A DNA stretch of 5,613 nt, taken from positions 1 to 5,613 of the forward strand of contig JAKAUH010000946.1 of NCBI GenBank assembly GCA_021818605.1, given 5' to 3'. Source of the stretch: Planctomycetota bacterium (GTDB taxonomy: Bacteria > Planctomycetota > Planctomycetia > Isosphaerales > Isosphaeraceae). Positions 1 to 5,569 of the stretch are shown piece after piece (the first letter of the stretch is position 1; each line of letters opens with the position of its first letter). A program made the position numbers and the translations under genes. The notes under the pieces were generated by a model. It was not told the DNA's origin and ran no database searches. It saw only the letters and a list, made by a program, of their open reading frames with translations.

Positions 1-2
1 CG

Positions 3-608
3 CTTGAGTGGCTCCAGATTTGCGGGAAGAGCCCCGGGATCACCGACGCGGGATTGGCCCATCTGCGGCAACTGGTCAACCTGACTACGATCTCGTTCAG
101 TGCCACGAGCCTCACCTCGGCGGGCCTGGAACACCTGCGGAACATGACACGCCTCAGCTTGTTGAGTCTGCCGGACAGCCAGGTCGCCAATCTGCATCCG
201 ATCGCCCACCTGACAGGGATCAAGGGCATCACGCTCAGGAACGCGCCCATCGACGATGCAGGGCTGGCCCCAATCGCGGGCTTTAACGGCCTCGTGCAAC
301 TGGATCTCTCCGGCACGAAGATCACCGACGCCGGGCTCGACCACATCAAGGGGCTCACCGCGATCCAGAACCTCTGGATCAATCACACCACGATCACGGA
401 CGCCGGTCTGGCGAAGCTATCGGGATTGAACCAACTCACCCTCCTGTTCATCGAACGGACGAGCATCACCGACGCCGGGATCGCCAACCTCCAGGGGCTA
501 AAACGGTGCACCCAGATCGCCGTTGGCAACACGGGCGTCACCGACGCCGGCATCAAGGGCGCGAACGCGAACCGGCCGAAGATCCGGTTCGTGAAGATGG
601 GATACTGA
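3..608 (+). CDS. Leucine-rich-repeat protein, 5'-truncated by the window edge
   Basis: The frame is open from the left edge and ends at TGA 606-608, giving about 201 visible residues; the true start is upstream. A TTG at 54 could be read as a start, but the same frame already encodes repeat sequence before it (LEWLQICGK then ITDAGL), so the gene is partial. Almost all of the visible protein is leucine-rich repeats carrying a conserved (I/V)TDAG(L/I) segment. Repeat starts are at 39, 111, 183, 249, 321, 393, 465 and 537, a 24-residue period with one 22-residue unit. The third unit lacks the DAG motif. This repeat style is common in large planctomycete LRR proteins and is normally a protein-protein interaction surface. 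The protein ends shortly after the last repeat (IRFVKMGY), with no C-terminal domain, and no catalytic domain is visible. An N-terminal signal peptide or fused domain cannot be judged. It converges on the ATP-grasp gene with a 30-bp gap. LRR identity is secure; the biological role is unknown. Confidence 0.9.
   Translation, partial: LEWLQICGKSPGITDAGLAHLRQLVNLTTISFSATSLTSAGLEHLRNMTRLSLLSLPDSQVANLHPIAHLTGIKGITLRNAPIDDAGLAPIAGFNGLVQLDLSGTKITDAGLDHIKGLTAIQNLWINHTTITDAGLAKLSGLNQLTLLFIERTSITDAGIANLQGLKRCTQIAVGNTGVTDAGIKGANANRPKIRFVKMGY
39..608 (+). repeat. Tandem 72-nt coding repeats (LRR units)
   Basis: Eight consecutive units start at 39, 111, 183, 249, 321, 393, 465 and 537. Spacing is 72 nt except for 66 nt between 183 and 249. 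Units at 39, 321, 393, 465 and 537 keep a near-identical core reading atcaccgacgccggg or close variants. Conservation is strongest in the last four units, which suggests recent duplication or homogenisation there. The repeats are in frame and code for the LRR fold, so they are not a CRISPR or intergenic array. Confidence 0.85.
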
Positions 609-638
609 ACGCGCCGGCTCGCACTCGTATCCCCGGGC

Positions 639-1928
639 TCAGCGATCCAGCCAAGGATCCCAGAGCGGATCCTTCTCCTTCGACGAGCCCGGCCCGGCCG
701 GCCGATCGCCGTGGGCGGCCGTGGTCTTCGGATTCATCACCGGCGGTTTCGCCCCGCGCGACTTGCGGAAGACGTGCGGCACGAACCGGCTGGTGTTGCC
801 GGTGATCAGGCCGTCCGCCTCGCGCAGGCCGACGCCGCACGCGTGGCCATTGACGATCCAGCTCCCGACGACCGGATAGCGGCCGTCGAAGTCGGGCAGG
901 GGATGGAACGCCTGGTACACGTGGGGACCTTCGGTGTAATCGCCCCCCGTCTCGGCGATGATCTGGCCGTCCTCGACGATCCGGACGTTCGCCCCCTCGC
1001 GGGAAAAAATCGGCTTGACCACATACGACGATCCGACCGGCTCGAACGCCGCGGGCAGGAGGTACTCGCTATCCGGAAACAGCTCAGAAAGCACCGGCAG
1101 GATCGACTTGTTGCTCAGCACCATCTTCCACGGCGGCTCGAGCCATCGCGTCGGGGCAAACGGCAGGTGCCGGCCGAACGGCTCGCGGAGCATCCACTCC
1201 CAGGGATACAGCTTGAACATTATCTCGAGCGCGCGCTCGCGCAGGTCGGTGAACACCTTGCGCCCGGCGTGCCAGCCGATGTCCTTGACGGCCAGGAACT
1301 CGGCCTTGCATCCTGCCTGGACGGCCGTATCGCGCAGGTAGGTCACGGTCATCACGTCCTCGACCGCGTCGCCCGGCGCCGCGAAGACGATCCGGCCGCC
1401 GAGGTCGCGCCGGACCCGGCGCCAGGCCTCGATCAGCCGCTCGTGCAGGCTGTTGAACTGGTCGTACGGCGAGGATCCGTCCTTCCGCGCGGCCGGATCG
1501 ATCCCGGCCGATGCGAGCAAATCCTGGAACCAGAACCACTGGATGACGGCCGCTTCCAGGAGCGCGGTGGGCGTGTCCGCGTTGTATTCCAGCAGTTTCG
1601 GCGGAGACTCCCCGTCGAACGCCAGGTCGAAGCGCCCGTATATCGTGTGCTCGTCGCGCTCCCAGCTCCACGCGACCCAGTCCTGATACGGCCCGGGGAT
1701 GTCAAACTCATCGAGCCGGCCGTCGGCGATCACCCGGCCGACGGCCTCGAGGCACATCTCATTCAGCCGGTACGTCGCCGCTTCGAGGACATCGACCTCG
1801 TCGGATTCGAACAGGTAATACGCCGACTCGTCCCAGTACGGGATGCCGTCGATCGAGTGAAAGCTCAGTCCTTGTGACTCGACGAGCTTCGGCCAATCGG
1901 CGCGGGGCGTTGTCTCGACGCGGAGCAT
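639..1928 (-). CDS. ATP-grasp ligase, glutathionylspermidine-synthase family (YgiC/YjfC-like)
   Basis: This 429-residue protein matches the stand-alone synthetase family typified by E. coli YgiC and YjfC (about 385 residues) over nearly its whole length. Recognisable blocks in order are YWDESAYY (31-38), GRFDLAFDG (98-106), LLEYNADTPT (112-121), DQFNSL (156-161), FKLYPWEWMLRE (238-249), a WLEPPWK...SNKSILP segment (262-278), YVVKPIFSREGANV (302-315), HPLPDFDG (342-349), GSWIVNG (355-361) and RFVPHVF (381-387). R99, D101, E114 and N116 sit where glutathionylspermidine synthetase has its metal/substrate cluster, and K305 fits the ATP-binding lysine; these assignments come from remembered family motifs. 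There is no amidase domain of the bifunctional Gss type. The family forms ATP-dependent amide bonds, but the substrate of YgiC-like members is not established, so glutathionylspermidine should not be assumed. Residues 388-429 form an extra hydrophilic tail beyond the YgiC core. The ATG at 1928 is supported by a strong ribosome binding site and lies 21 nt after the lipoprotein gene, implying co-transcription. Confidence 0.92.
   Translation of the reverse strand: MLRVETTPRADWPKLVESQGLSFHSIDGIPYWDESAYYLFESDEVDVLEAATYRLNEMCLEAVGRVIADGRLDEFDIPGPYQDWVAWSWERDEHTIYGRFDLAFDGESPPKLLEYNADTPTALLEAAVIQWFWFQDLLASAGIDPAARKDGSSPYDQFNSLHERLIEAWRRVRRDLGGRIVFAAPGDAVEDVMTVTYLRDTAVQAGCKAEFLAVKDIGWHAGRKVFTDLRERALEIMFKLYPWEWMLREPFGRHLPFAPTRWLEPPWKMVLSNKSILPVLSELFPDSEYLLPAAFEPVGSSYVVKPIFSREGANVRIVEDGQIIAETGGDYTEGPHVYQAFHPLPDFDGRYPVVGSWIVNGHACGVGLREADGLITGNTSRFVPHVFRKSRGAKPPVMNPKTTAAHGDRPAGPGSSKEKDPLWDPWLDR
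653..674. terminator. Perfect inverted repeat near the convergent gene ends, possible terminator
   Basis: An 8-bp perfect inverted repeat (AAGGATCC, 6-nt loop, GGATCCTT) lies inside the last codons of the minus-strand ATP-grasp gene, 45 nt past the stop of the plus-strand LRR gene. On the plus strand it is followed by a pyrimidine stretch (ctcctt) but not a clean T-run. It could terminate LRR transcription. Its use as a terminator is inferred; the symmetry itself is plain. Confidence 0.35.
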
Positions 1929-1936
1929 GGCAAATT

Positions 1937-1941
1937 CCTCC
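1937..1941 (-). promoter_or_regulatory. Ribosome binding site of the ATP-grasp gene
   Basis: On the minus strand GGAGG is followed by eight bases and then ATG at 1928. This is the clearest Shine-Dalgarno site in the window and fixes the ligase start. It lies in the 21-nt gap behind the lipoprotein stop codon, as expected for an internal cistron of an operon. Confidence 0.75.
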
Positions 1942-1949
1942 GGCCTGGC

Positions 1950-2204
1950 TCAGGAGCCGCCGAACCCGCCGAACCCGCCGAACGCGCCCGTCCCGCCGAA
2001 CCCGCCGCGGGCCGACGGCGCGCCGACCGATCCGACCCCGCGCCTCCCGCCATAACCCCCGATCCGCGGCGCGACGAACACGCCCCCATGGCCACCGTGC
2101 CCGCCGCCCTGCTGGTTCTCGTCCTCCTCGGACTGCGAGCAGCCGGACAGCGCCAGGGCCGTCCCCAGCAGGACCAGCGAGATCGCCTGTGTTGACCTGT
2201 TCAT
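1950..2204 (-). CDS. Small Gly-rich lipoprotein (YgiB/YjfM-like position)
   Basis: This 84-residue protein begins MNRSTQ, has a hydrophobic segment (ISLVLLGTALAL), and then a lipobox LSGC with Cys22 as the predicted lipidation site. Ser follows the Cys and no Asp is at +2, which by the Lol rule favours the outer membrane. The mature part of about 63 residues has a short acidic stretch (SEEDENQQ), then Gly/His (GGGHGGHGG), then Gly/Phe/Tyr/Arg-rich low complexity ending FGGFGGFGGS. No folded domain is recognisable. A GTG at 2216 in the same frame would add four residues (MTGP); I prefer ATG 2204 because it puts the basic residue close to the hydrophobic core. No convincing Shine-Dalgarno precedes either start. 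It is placed immediately before a YgiC-family gene, as are the E. coli lipoproteins YgiB and YjfM (DUF1190). The Gly-rich end with RGGFGG recalls the YgiB C-terminus, but it is far shorter and homology is unproven. The lipobox makes it a convincing gene; function is unknown. Confidence 0.78.
   Translation of the reverse strand: MNRSTQAISLVLLGTALALSGCSQSEEDENQQGGGHGGHGGVFVAPRIGGYGGRRGVGSVGAPSARGGFGGTGAFGGFGGFGGS
1957..2001 (-). repeat. 9-bp tandem repeat encoding Phe-Gly-Gly
   Basis: On the plus strand the unit ccgccgaac occurs three times head to tail at 1957-1983 and once more at 1993-2001. On the coding (minus) strand it encodes FGG triplets at the very C-terminus of the lipoprotein. Such short in-frame repeats can change copy number by replication slippage, so tail length may vary between strains. 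Confidence 0.8.
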
Positions 2205-2273
2205 CGGACCCGTCACTTTTCAGGAATGTCTCATGCCGCCGCAGTCGAGACAATCGACCGCAGGGGCTGAGCT

Positions 2274-3116
2274 TCATGGGGATTCGTGGGGATTTGCCGA
2301 AGATTGGCCAGAATCGGCCGGCGCGGGGGGCGACGTCGCCTCCCGGACTTCCACGGACTGCTCGACGAGCCGGCCTCGGCCCCAGAGCGTGAGCATGGGC
2401 ACGTCGGCGGCGTCGCGGCCAACGGCGATCGGGACGAGGGCCGGGCGGACGCCTTCGAACGTGGCGTCGACGTTGTGCCAGGCCCCGCCGACGTAGGTTT
2501 GAGCATACCCGTGGAAGTCGGGCGGTTCCAGGCCCAGGGCATAGCCCGAGACATACCGCGCGGGGATGTCGAGCGCCCTGCAGAACGCGATCACCAGGTG
2601 GGCGAAGTCGCGGCAGACGCCGATCCGCTCGGTGGCCGTGTCGAACGCCGAGGTGAGGCTATCCGTCGTGCCGTAGCGATACTCGACGTGCCGGCGGACC
2701 CACTCGGCGATCGCCAGCACGCGGCCACCGCCGGTCTCGATCCCGCCGAATTCGCCCTCCGCCATCCGGGCGAGCAGGTCCGACTGGCAGTAGCGCGAGG
2801 GGAGCGTGTACACCAGGACCTCGGCCGGGATCTCGCGAGGCGGGACCTGCGCGGCGTCGGGCGGAATGGGCCGATTGGGTACGGCGTCGACGGTCGCCAC
2901 GAACTCCAGGCGGAACGTCCCCCCGGGCGCCACCAGGCGGCGGCGAGGGTTGCCGTACAGGTCGCGGTCCAGCTCGCTGAACGGCGTGGGCGACGTGACG
3001 AGCCGCTCATCGACGACCCGGTGCTCGGGACCGGCCAGGGCCGGCTCGATCATCAGGGCCAGGAAGGTTTCGACGGATAATTCGTAGGTCGCGGAGGCGC
3101 GGAGTTCCATTAACAT
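2274..3116 (-). CDS. Transglutaminase-like protein (bacterial COG1305 type)
   Basis: This 280-residue protein has the usual two-part layout of bacterial transglutaminase-like proteins. An N-terminal beta-rich region (about 8-110, including the DLYGNPRRR turn at 52-60) resembles the bacterial transglutaminase N-terminal domain. It is followed by the papain-like core. The catalytic triad is intact: Cys168 in RIGVCRDFAHL, His202 in PDFHGYAQ and Asp217 in WHNVDATFEG. The CRDFAHL...ALDIPARYVSGY spacing is typical. The last 20 or so residues are a Pro/Ser/Ala-rich tail. No signal peptide or membrane segment is seen, so it is probably cytoplasmic. Members may hydrolyse or transfer amide bonds; substrates are mostly unknown. 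It is the first gene of the minus-strand cassette: its stop lies 69 nt before the lipoprotein ATG. Two in-frame ATGs exist (3116 and 3110); GAGGA at 3127-3131 precedes both. Family assignment is firm; the substrate is not known. Confidence 0.92.
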   Translation of the reverse strand: MLMELRASATYELSVETFLALMIEPALAGPEHRVVDERLVTSPTPFSELDRDLYGNPRRRLVAPGGTFRLEFVATVDAVPNRPIPPDAAQVPPREIPAEVLVYTLPSRYCQSDLLARMAEGEFGGIETGGGRVLAIAEWVRRHVEYRYGTTDSLTSAFDTATERIGVCRDFAHLVIAFCRALDIPARYVSGYALGLEPPDFHGYAQTYVGGAWHNVDATFEGVRPALVPIAVGRDAADVPMLTLWGRGRLVEQSVEVREATSPPAPADSGQSSANPHESP

Positions 3117-3126
3117 GAGGCGATGA

Positions 3127-3131
3127 TCCTC
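3127..3131 (-). promoter_or_regulatory. Probable ribosome binding site of the transglutaminase gene
   Basis: GAGGA on the minus strand lies 10 nt before the ATG at 3116 and 16 nt before the alternative ATG at 3110, so it favours the upstream start. The spacing is slightly long. Confidence 0.4.
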
Positions 3132-3172
3132 GATCGATGTCGCGGCGCAGCCGGTCGCTCTGGCGGATCTCC

Positions 3173-3178
3173 ATATTA
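3173..3178 (-). promoter_or_regulatory. Tentative -10 element for the transglutaminase-lipoprotein-ligase unit
   Basis: The 183-bp divergent region between the transglutaminase start and the WD40 start is GC-rich, apart from a small AT island. Read on the minus strand this island gives TAATAT, a good match to a sigma-70 -10 box, about 57 nt upstream of the transglutaminase ATG. No good -35 hexamer stands at 16-18 nt (the bases there read roughly CGACGG). I saw no convincing promoter for the plus-strand WD40 gene and no clear operator. Confidence 0.25.
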
Positions 3179-3286
3179 GTGCATCGTGGCGATTCCGTCG
3201 CCTGGATCGGAGAAACCTGGAGCCTCAGCGCCCTGGATGCGGTAGAACAATAGGCCGAACCTCGCTACCTCGTTCGCTCGGGTCGC

Positions 3287-3290
3287 GGAG
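3287..3290 (+). promoter_or_regulatory. Ribosome binding site deciding the WD40 gene start
   Basis: GGAG is followed by nine bases and then ATG at 3300. This favours ATG 3300 over the in-frame TTG at 3294, which would leave only 3 nt of spacing. Confidence 0.55.
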
Positions 3291-3299
3291 CCTTTGACC

Positions 3300-5402
3300 A
3301 TGTTGTCAACTTCCCGCAGAGTCCGGTGCCTCGTCGGGCTAGTCGCCGTCGCGACGATCGGTGCACTTCCCGAGTCAATGGCCCAGGCGCCGGCGGCCGG
3401 CGCGAGGGTCGATCGATACAGCGATCCCTTACCAGCCGGCGCCGTGCTGCGGCTCGGGACGACCCGCTACCGCCAGGATTCGCCGATCTACCGGATCGCC
3501 TACACGCCCGACGGCCGGCATTTTCTCACCGACGGGCGGGACAGCATCCTCCGCGTCTGGGATGCCGCCTCGGGCCGGATCGTCCGCCGGATCGACCCGG
3601 ACGTAGGCGTGATGGCCGATTTCGCCGTCAGCTCGAGGGGCCATCTGGTGATGGCGATGGGGACGACGCTGGAACCGGGCCGGGGGTTCGTGTATCGCGT
3701 CACGATGACCGAGATCGGGACCGGGCGGCCGGTGGATGTCGGGAGCTGGACGGTCGACGACGCCCTGGGCTTTACTGTCGCGCTGTGCCCCGACCGACAG
3801 CTCGTGGCGGCGGGGATGGATAAGGACGGCGTCCGGCTGCTCGACGCCTGGACGGGTGCCGAAACGGCTCGGTTCGCGACCGGTGGCGACGAGGCACATC
3901 ACATCATCTTCTCGCGCGACGGGCGGCGGCTGGCGGTCGTGACATGGAGCCGTGGCGATGAAGCGATTCACGGAGAGTTGCGGGTCTTCGACGTGGATCG
4001 GAAGGAGGAGCTGCTCGTCGAGCGGCTCGGTTCTTCCTCTCGATGGGAGCCGGTCTTCTCTCCCGATGGCGGCACCGTCGCGGTGTCCAGTACGCTCAAT
4101 CTCGATCTCTTCACACCGGGCAAGAAGGAGCCCGTCACGCTCCCGAACGCGATGGCCGACCAGGTCTGCTTCACCTCCGACGGCCGGGGCCTCGTTGGCG
4201 TGGCCCGCTTCGGATTGATCGGCGTGTTCGACCTGGAGAAGCGCCAGAAGTCGGCATCGTTCCGGACCGGCGCGAGCCTGGACGGCCCGATCGCCCTGGC
4301 GCCGGACGGCCGTACCCTCCTGACCAGCGGCAATGAACTGGTCCTGCACGACTGGGACCTCGGCACCCGGCGCGATCGTTTCGCCAGCCCCGATGCCCAC
4401 GACGGGCCTGTGACCTCGGTGCTGGTCACGCCGGACGGCAAGACGATCATCACCGGGGCCGAGGACGCCACGATGCGGCTCTGGGACCTGGCAACGGGCC
4501 GGTCCGGGCGAGTTCTGCGACTCTCGGGGCCTCCGAAGGCCGTGGCCATCTCGCCATCCGGCCAGTGGCTGGCCGTCGCGACATCGGTCTTCCACCAGAC
4601 CTTCTTGTGGGACATCAAGCGCCAGGGCGGTCCGATCGTCCTCGCGACGGGCCGTGGCGACGACATCCGCGTGCCCACGGCCCTGCACTTCCTCGACGAC
4701 GGCAAGATCCTGATGATCGATCAAACCGCGAGTCTACATGAGATCGACCTCAAGGAACGCCGCGTGCGGGCCGGGGCGAAGATCGAGCTACCGCCGCCCG
4801 CCCTGCCGCCTGACCTACCGGCCGAACTCATGGCGCCGGGGTTCGCGACGTTGCGTCTCGACGCCGCCGCATTCCTTCCGGGTGGTAAGCGGGTGGCGAT
4901 CAGCCAGGCGCTGGGGCACACCGCGATCGCCGATCTGCCGGCGGGAAAGGTCCGTTTCGACGCAGGTGGCGGAAGCCTCGTCGCACCCTCGCCCGATGGC
5001 CGTCTCCTGGCGGTCGCCGCATCGTTCCCCGGAGAGCTGAGCCACGGCATGAGGGATGCCCCCCTCGGAGGCCACCGGACGGGGATCGATGTGGAACCCC
5101 GCAGCGGCTCGATCCGGCTTCTCGACGCCGACACCGGTAACGAGCAACACGCGATGACGGTCGAGGGCAGCCAGGTCTGGGCGATGGCGTTCTCGCCCGA
5201 TGGCAAGACCCTCGCCGCAACGTCAGGCTGGGAATCCGGCCAGATCCACCTGTACGAGATTGCCACCGGCAAGGAGACTCGCACCATCGACGGCCCGCCG
5301 TTCCGCTCGCCCGCGCTGGCCTTCACGCCGGAGGGCTCGCGGCTCGTCACCGGCGTGGCCGATGGCTCGGTGCTCGTCTGGGACCTCAAGGCGGGTCGGT
5401 AG
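3300..5402 (+). CDS. Exported WD40-repeat (beta-propeller) protein
   Basis: This is a 700-residue protein. The N-terminus has basic residues (SRRVR), a hydrophobic core (CLVGLVAVATIGAL) and a signal-peptidase-like site SMA|QA after Ala28, so it is predicted to be exported. The rest is WD40-type blades. The repeated pattern is (S/T)PDG-hydrophobic-...-WD-(hydrophobic)-x-(T/S)G, clearest with the WD dipeptides at W87, W352, W395, W437 and W694; several other blades are degenerate (VFDVDRKEE, VFDLEKRQK, LYEIATGKE). I estimate ten to twelve blades, enough for more than one propeller. A Pro-rich segment at 498-514 (PPPALPPDLP...) divides a longer N-terminal group from a shorter C-terminal group. 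The protein stops right after its last WD-LKAGR strand, and no enzymatic, kinase, cytochrome or membrane domain is visible. Large exported WD40 proteins of this kind are frequent in planctomycetes; the role is probably scaffolding or ligand binding, with no specific function assignable. It is transcribed divergently from the transglutaminase cassette and followed by a hairpin 6 nt after the stop. Confidence 0.92.
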   Translation: MLSTSRRVRCLVGLVAVATIGALPESMAQAPAAGARVDRYSDPLPAGAVLRLGTTRYRQDSPIYRIAYTPDGRHFLTDGRDSILRVWDAASGRIVRRIDPDVGVMADFAVSSRGHLVMAMGTTLEPGRGFVYRVTMTEIGTGRPVDVGSWTVDDALGFTVALCPDRQLVAAGMDKDGVRLLDAWTGAETARFATGGDEAHHIIFSRDGRRLAVVTWSRGDEAIHGELRVFDVDRKEELLVERLGSSSRWEPVFSPDGGTVAVSSTLNLDLFTPGKKEPVTLPNAMADQVCFTSDGRGLVGVARFGLIGVFDLEKRQKSASFRTGASLDGPIALAPDGRTLLTSGNELVLHDWDLGTRRDRFASPDAHDGPVTSVLVTPDGKTIITGAEDATMRLWDLATGRSGRVLRLSGPPKAVAISPSGQWLAVATSVFHQTFLWDIKRQGGPIVLATGRGDDIRVPTALHFLDDGKILMIDQTASLHEIDLKERRVRAGAKIELPPPALPPDLPAELMAPGFATLRLDAAAFLPGGKRVAISQALGHTAIADLPAGKVRFDAGGGSLVAPSPDGRLLAVAASFPGELSHGMRDAPLGGHRTGIDVEPRSGSIRLLDADTGNEQHAMTVEGSQVWAMAFSPDGKTLAATSGWESGQIHLYEIATGKETRTIDGPPFRSPALAFTPEGSRLVTGVADGSVLVWDLKAGR

Positions 5403-5408
5403 CCGGCG

Positions 5409-5452
5409 GGATGGAGGAACCTTTTCGGCAGAGATTCCGAAAAGGTCCATCC
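5409..5452. terminator. Strong hairpin just after the WD40 gene, probable terminator
   Basis: A 10-bp perfect stem (5419-5428 with 5437-5446, ACCTTTTCGG against CCGAAAAGGT) closes an 8-nt loop. It is extended by six more pairs (GGATGG 5409-5414 with CCATCC 5447-5452) across a 4-nt bulge at 5415-5418. It begins 6 nt after the WD40 stop codon. No T-run follows on the plus strand, so it is not a canonical intrinsic terminator; it may act as a U-less terminator or as an mRNA 3'-end stabiliser. Confidence 0.55.
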
Positions 5453-5494
5453 AGGAACGGCCGGGCCGGCAGTATTACTCGGCAAGTCTTAAAG

Positions 5495-5536
5495 ATAGGG
5501 GTAGGAAGAGCCGAAAGTTCGGCCCCTCCCCCCTCC
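5495..5536 (-). ncRNA. Group II intron domain VI with branch-point A
   Basis: Downstream of domain V a G-rich arm folds back on a C/T-rich arm. The inner stem is GCCGA/TCGGC around an ACTT loop. Seven further pairs follow, then an unpaired A at 5502, then G-C pairs. The bulged A is followed by seven bases (CCCCTAT) to the predicted splice site, the spacing expected for the lariat branch-point nucleophile. Confidence 0.8.
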
Positions 5537-5569
5537 GAACCGTGCAGGCGGATCTCCCGCACACGGCTC
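5537..5569 (-). ncRNA. Group II intron domain V
   Basis: The 33-nt hairpin begins GAGCCGTGT and ends GCACGGTTC on the minus strand, the near-universal lower stem of domain V (nine pairs including G-T). It contains the AGC-type catalytic triad position near its 5' end, a 2-nt bulge (CT) on the 3' side, a 4-bp upper stem (GCGG/CCGC) and a GAGAT loop. Typical domain V is 34 nt with a 5-bp upper stem and GNRA loop, so this one is a base shorter at the tip. This RNA forms the catalytic core of splicing. Confidence 0.87.

Noticed and set aside
39..608. Regular repeats that could suggest a CRISPR array or satellite
   Set aside because: The repeats are in frame, diverged, and encode LRR units without unique spacers.
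711..1877. 388-residue open frame on the plus strand opposite the ATP-grasp gene
   Set aside because: The minus strand carries a clear full-length family match; the plus-strand frame is Arg/Asp/Leu-rich with no recognisable motif, as expected for antisense frames in GC-rich DNA.
2286..3080. 264-residue open frame on the plus strand opposite the transglutaminase gene
   Set aside because: The opposite strand has an intact catalytic triad and family motifs; this frame has only low-complexity charged composition.
3130..3137. TCGATCGA palindrome in the divergent region, considered as an operator
   Set aside because: It is a single 8-base palindrome in GC-rich DNA with no second copy nearby; too weak to call.
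3429..4724. 431-residue open frame on the minus strand opposite the WD40 gene
   Set aside because: It mirrors a clearly coding WD40 gene, has skewed Arg/Gly/Pro/His composition and no domain; a GC-content artefact.
4721..5485. 254-residue minus-strand frame running over the end of the WD40 gene and the hairpin
   Set aside because: It crosses the strong hairpin and lies antisense to well-formed WD40 blades; no motif is visible.
5537..5569. Hairpin considered as an intrinsic terminator or tRNA fragment
   Set aside because: The GAGCCGTGT/GCACGGTTC stem, side bulge and adjoining branch-point hairpin specifically fit group II intron domains V and VI; there is no cloverleaf or T-run.
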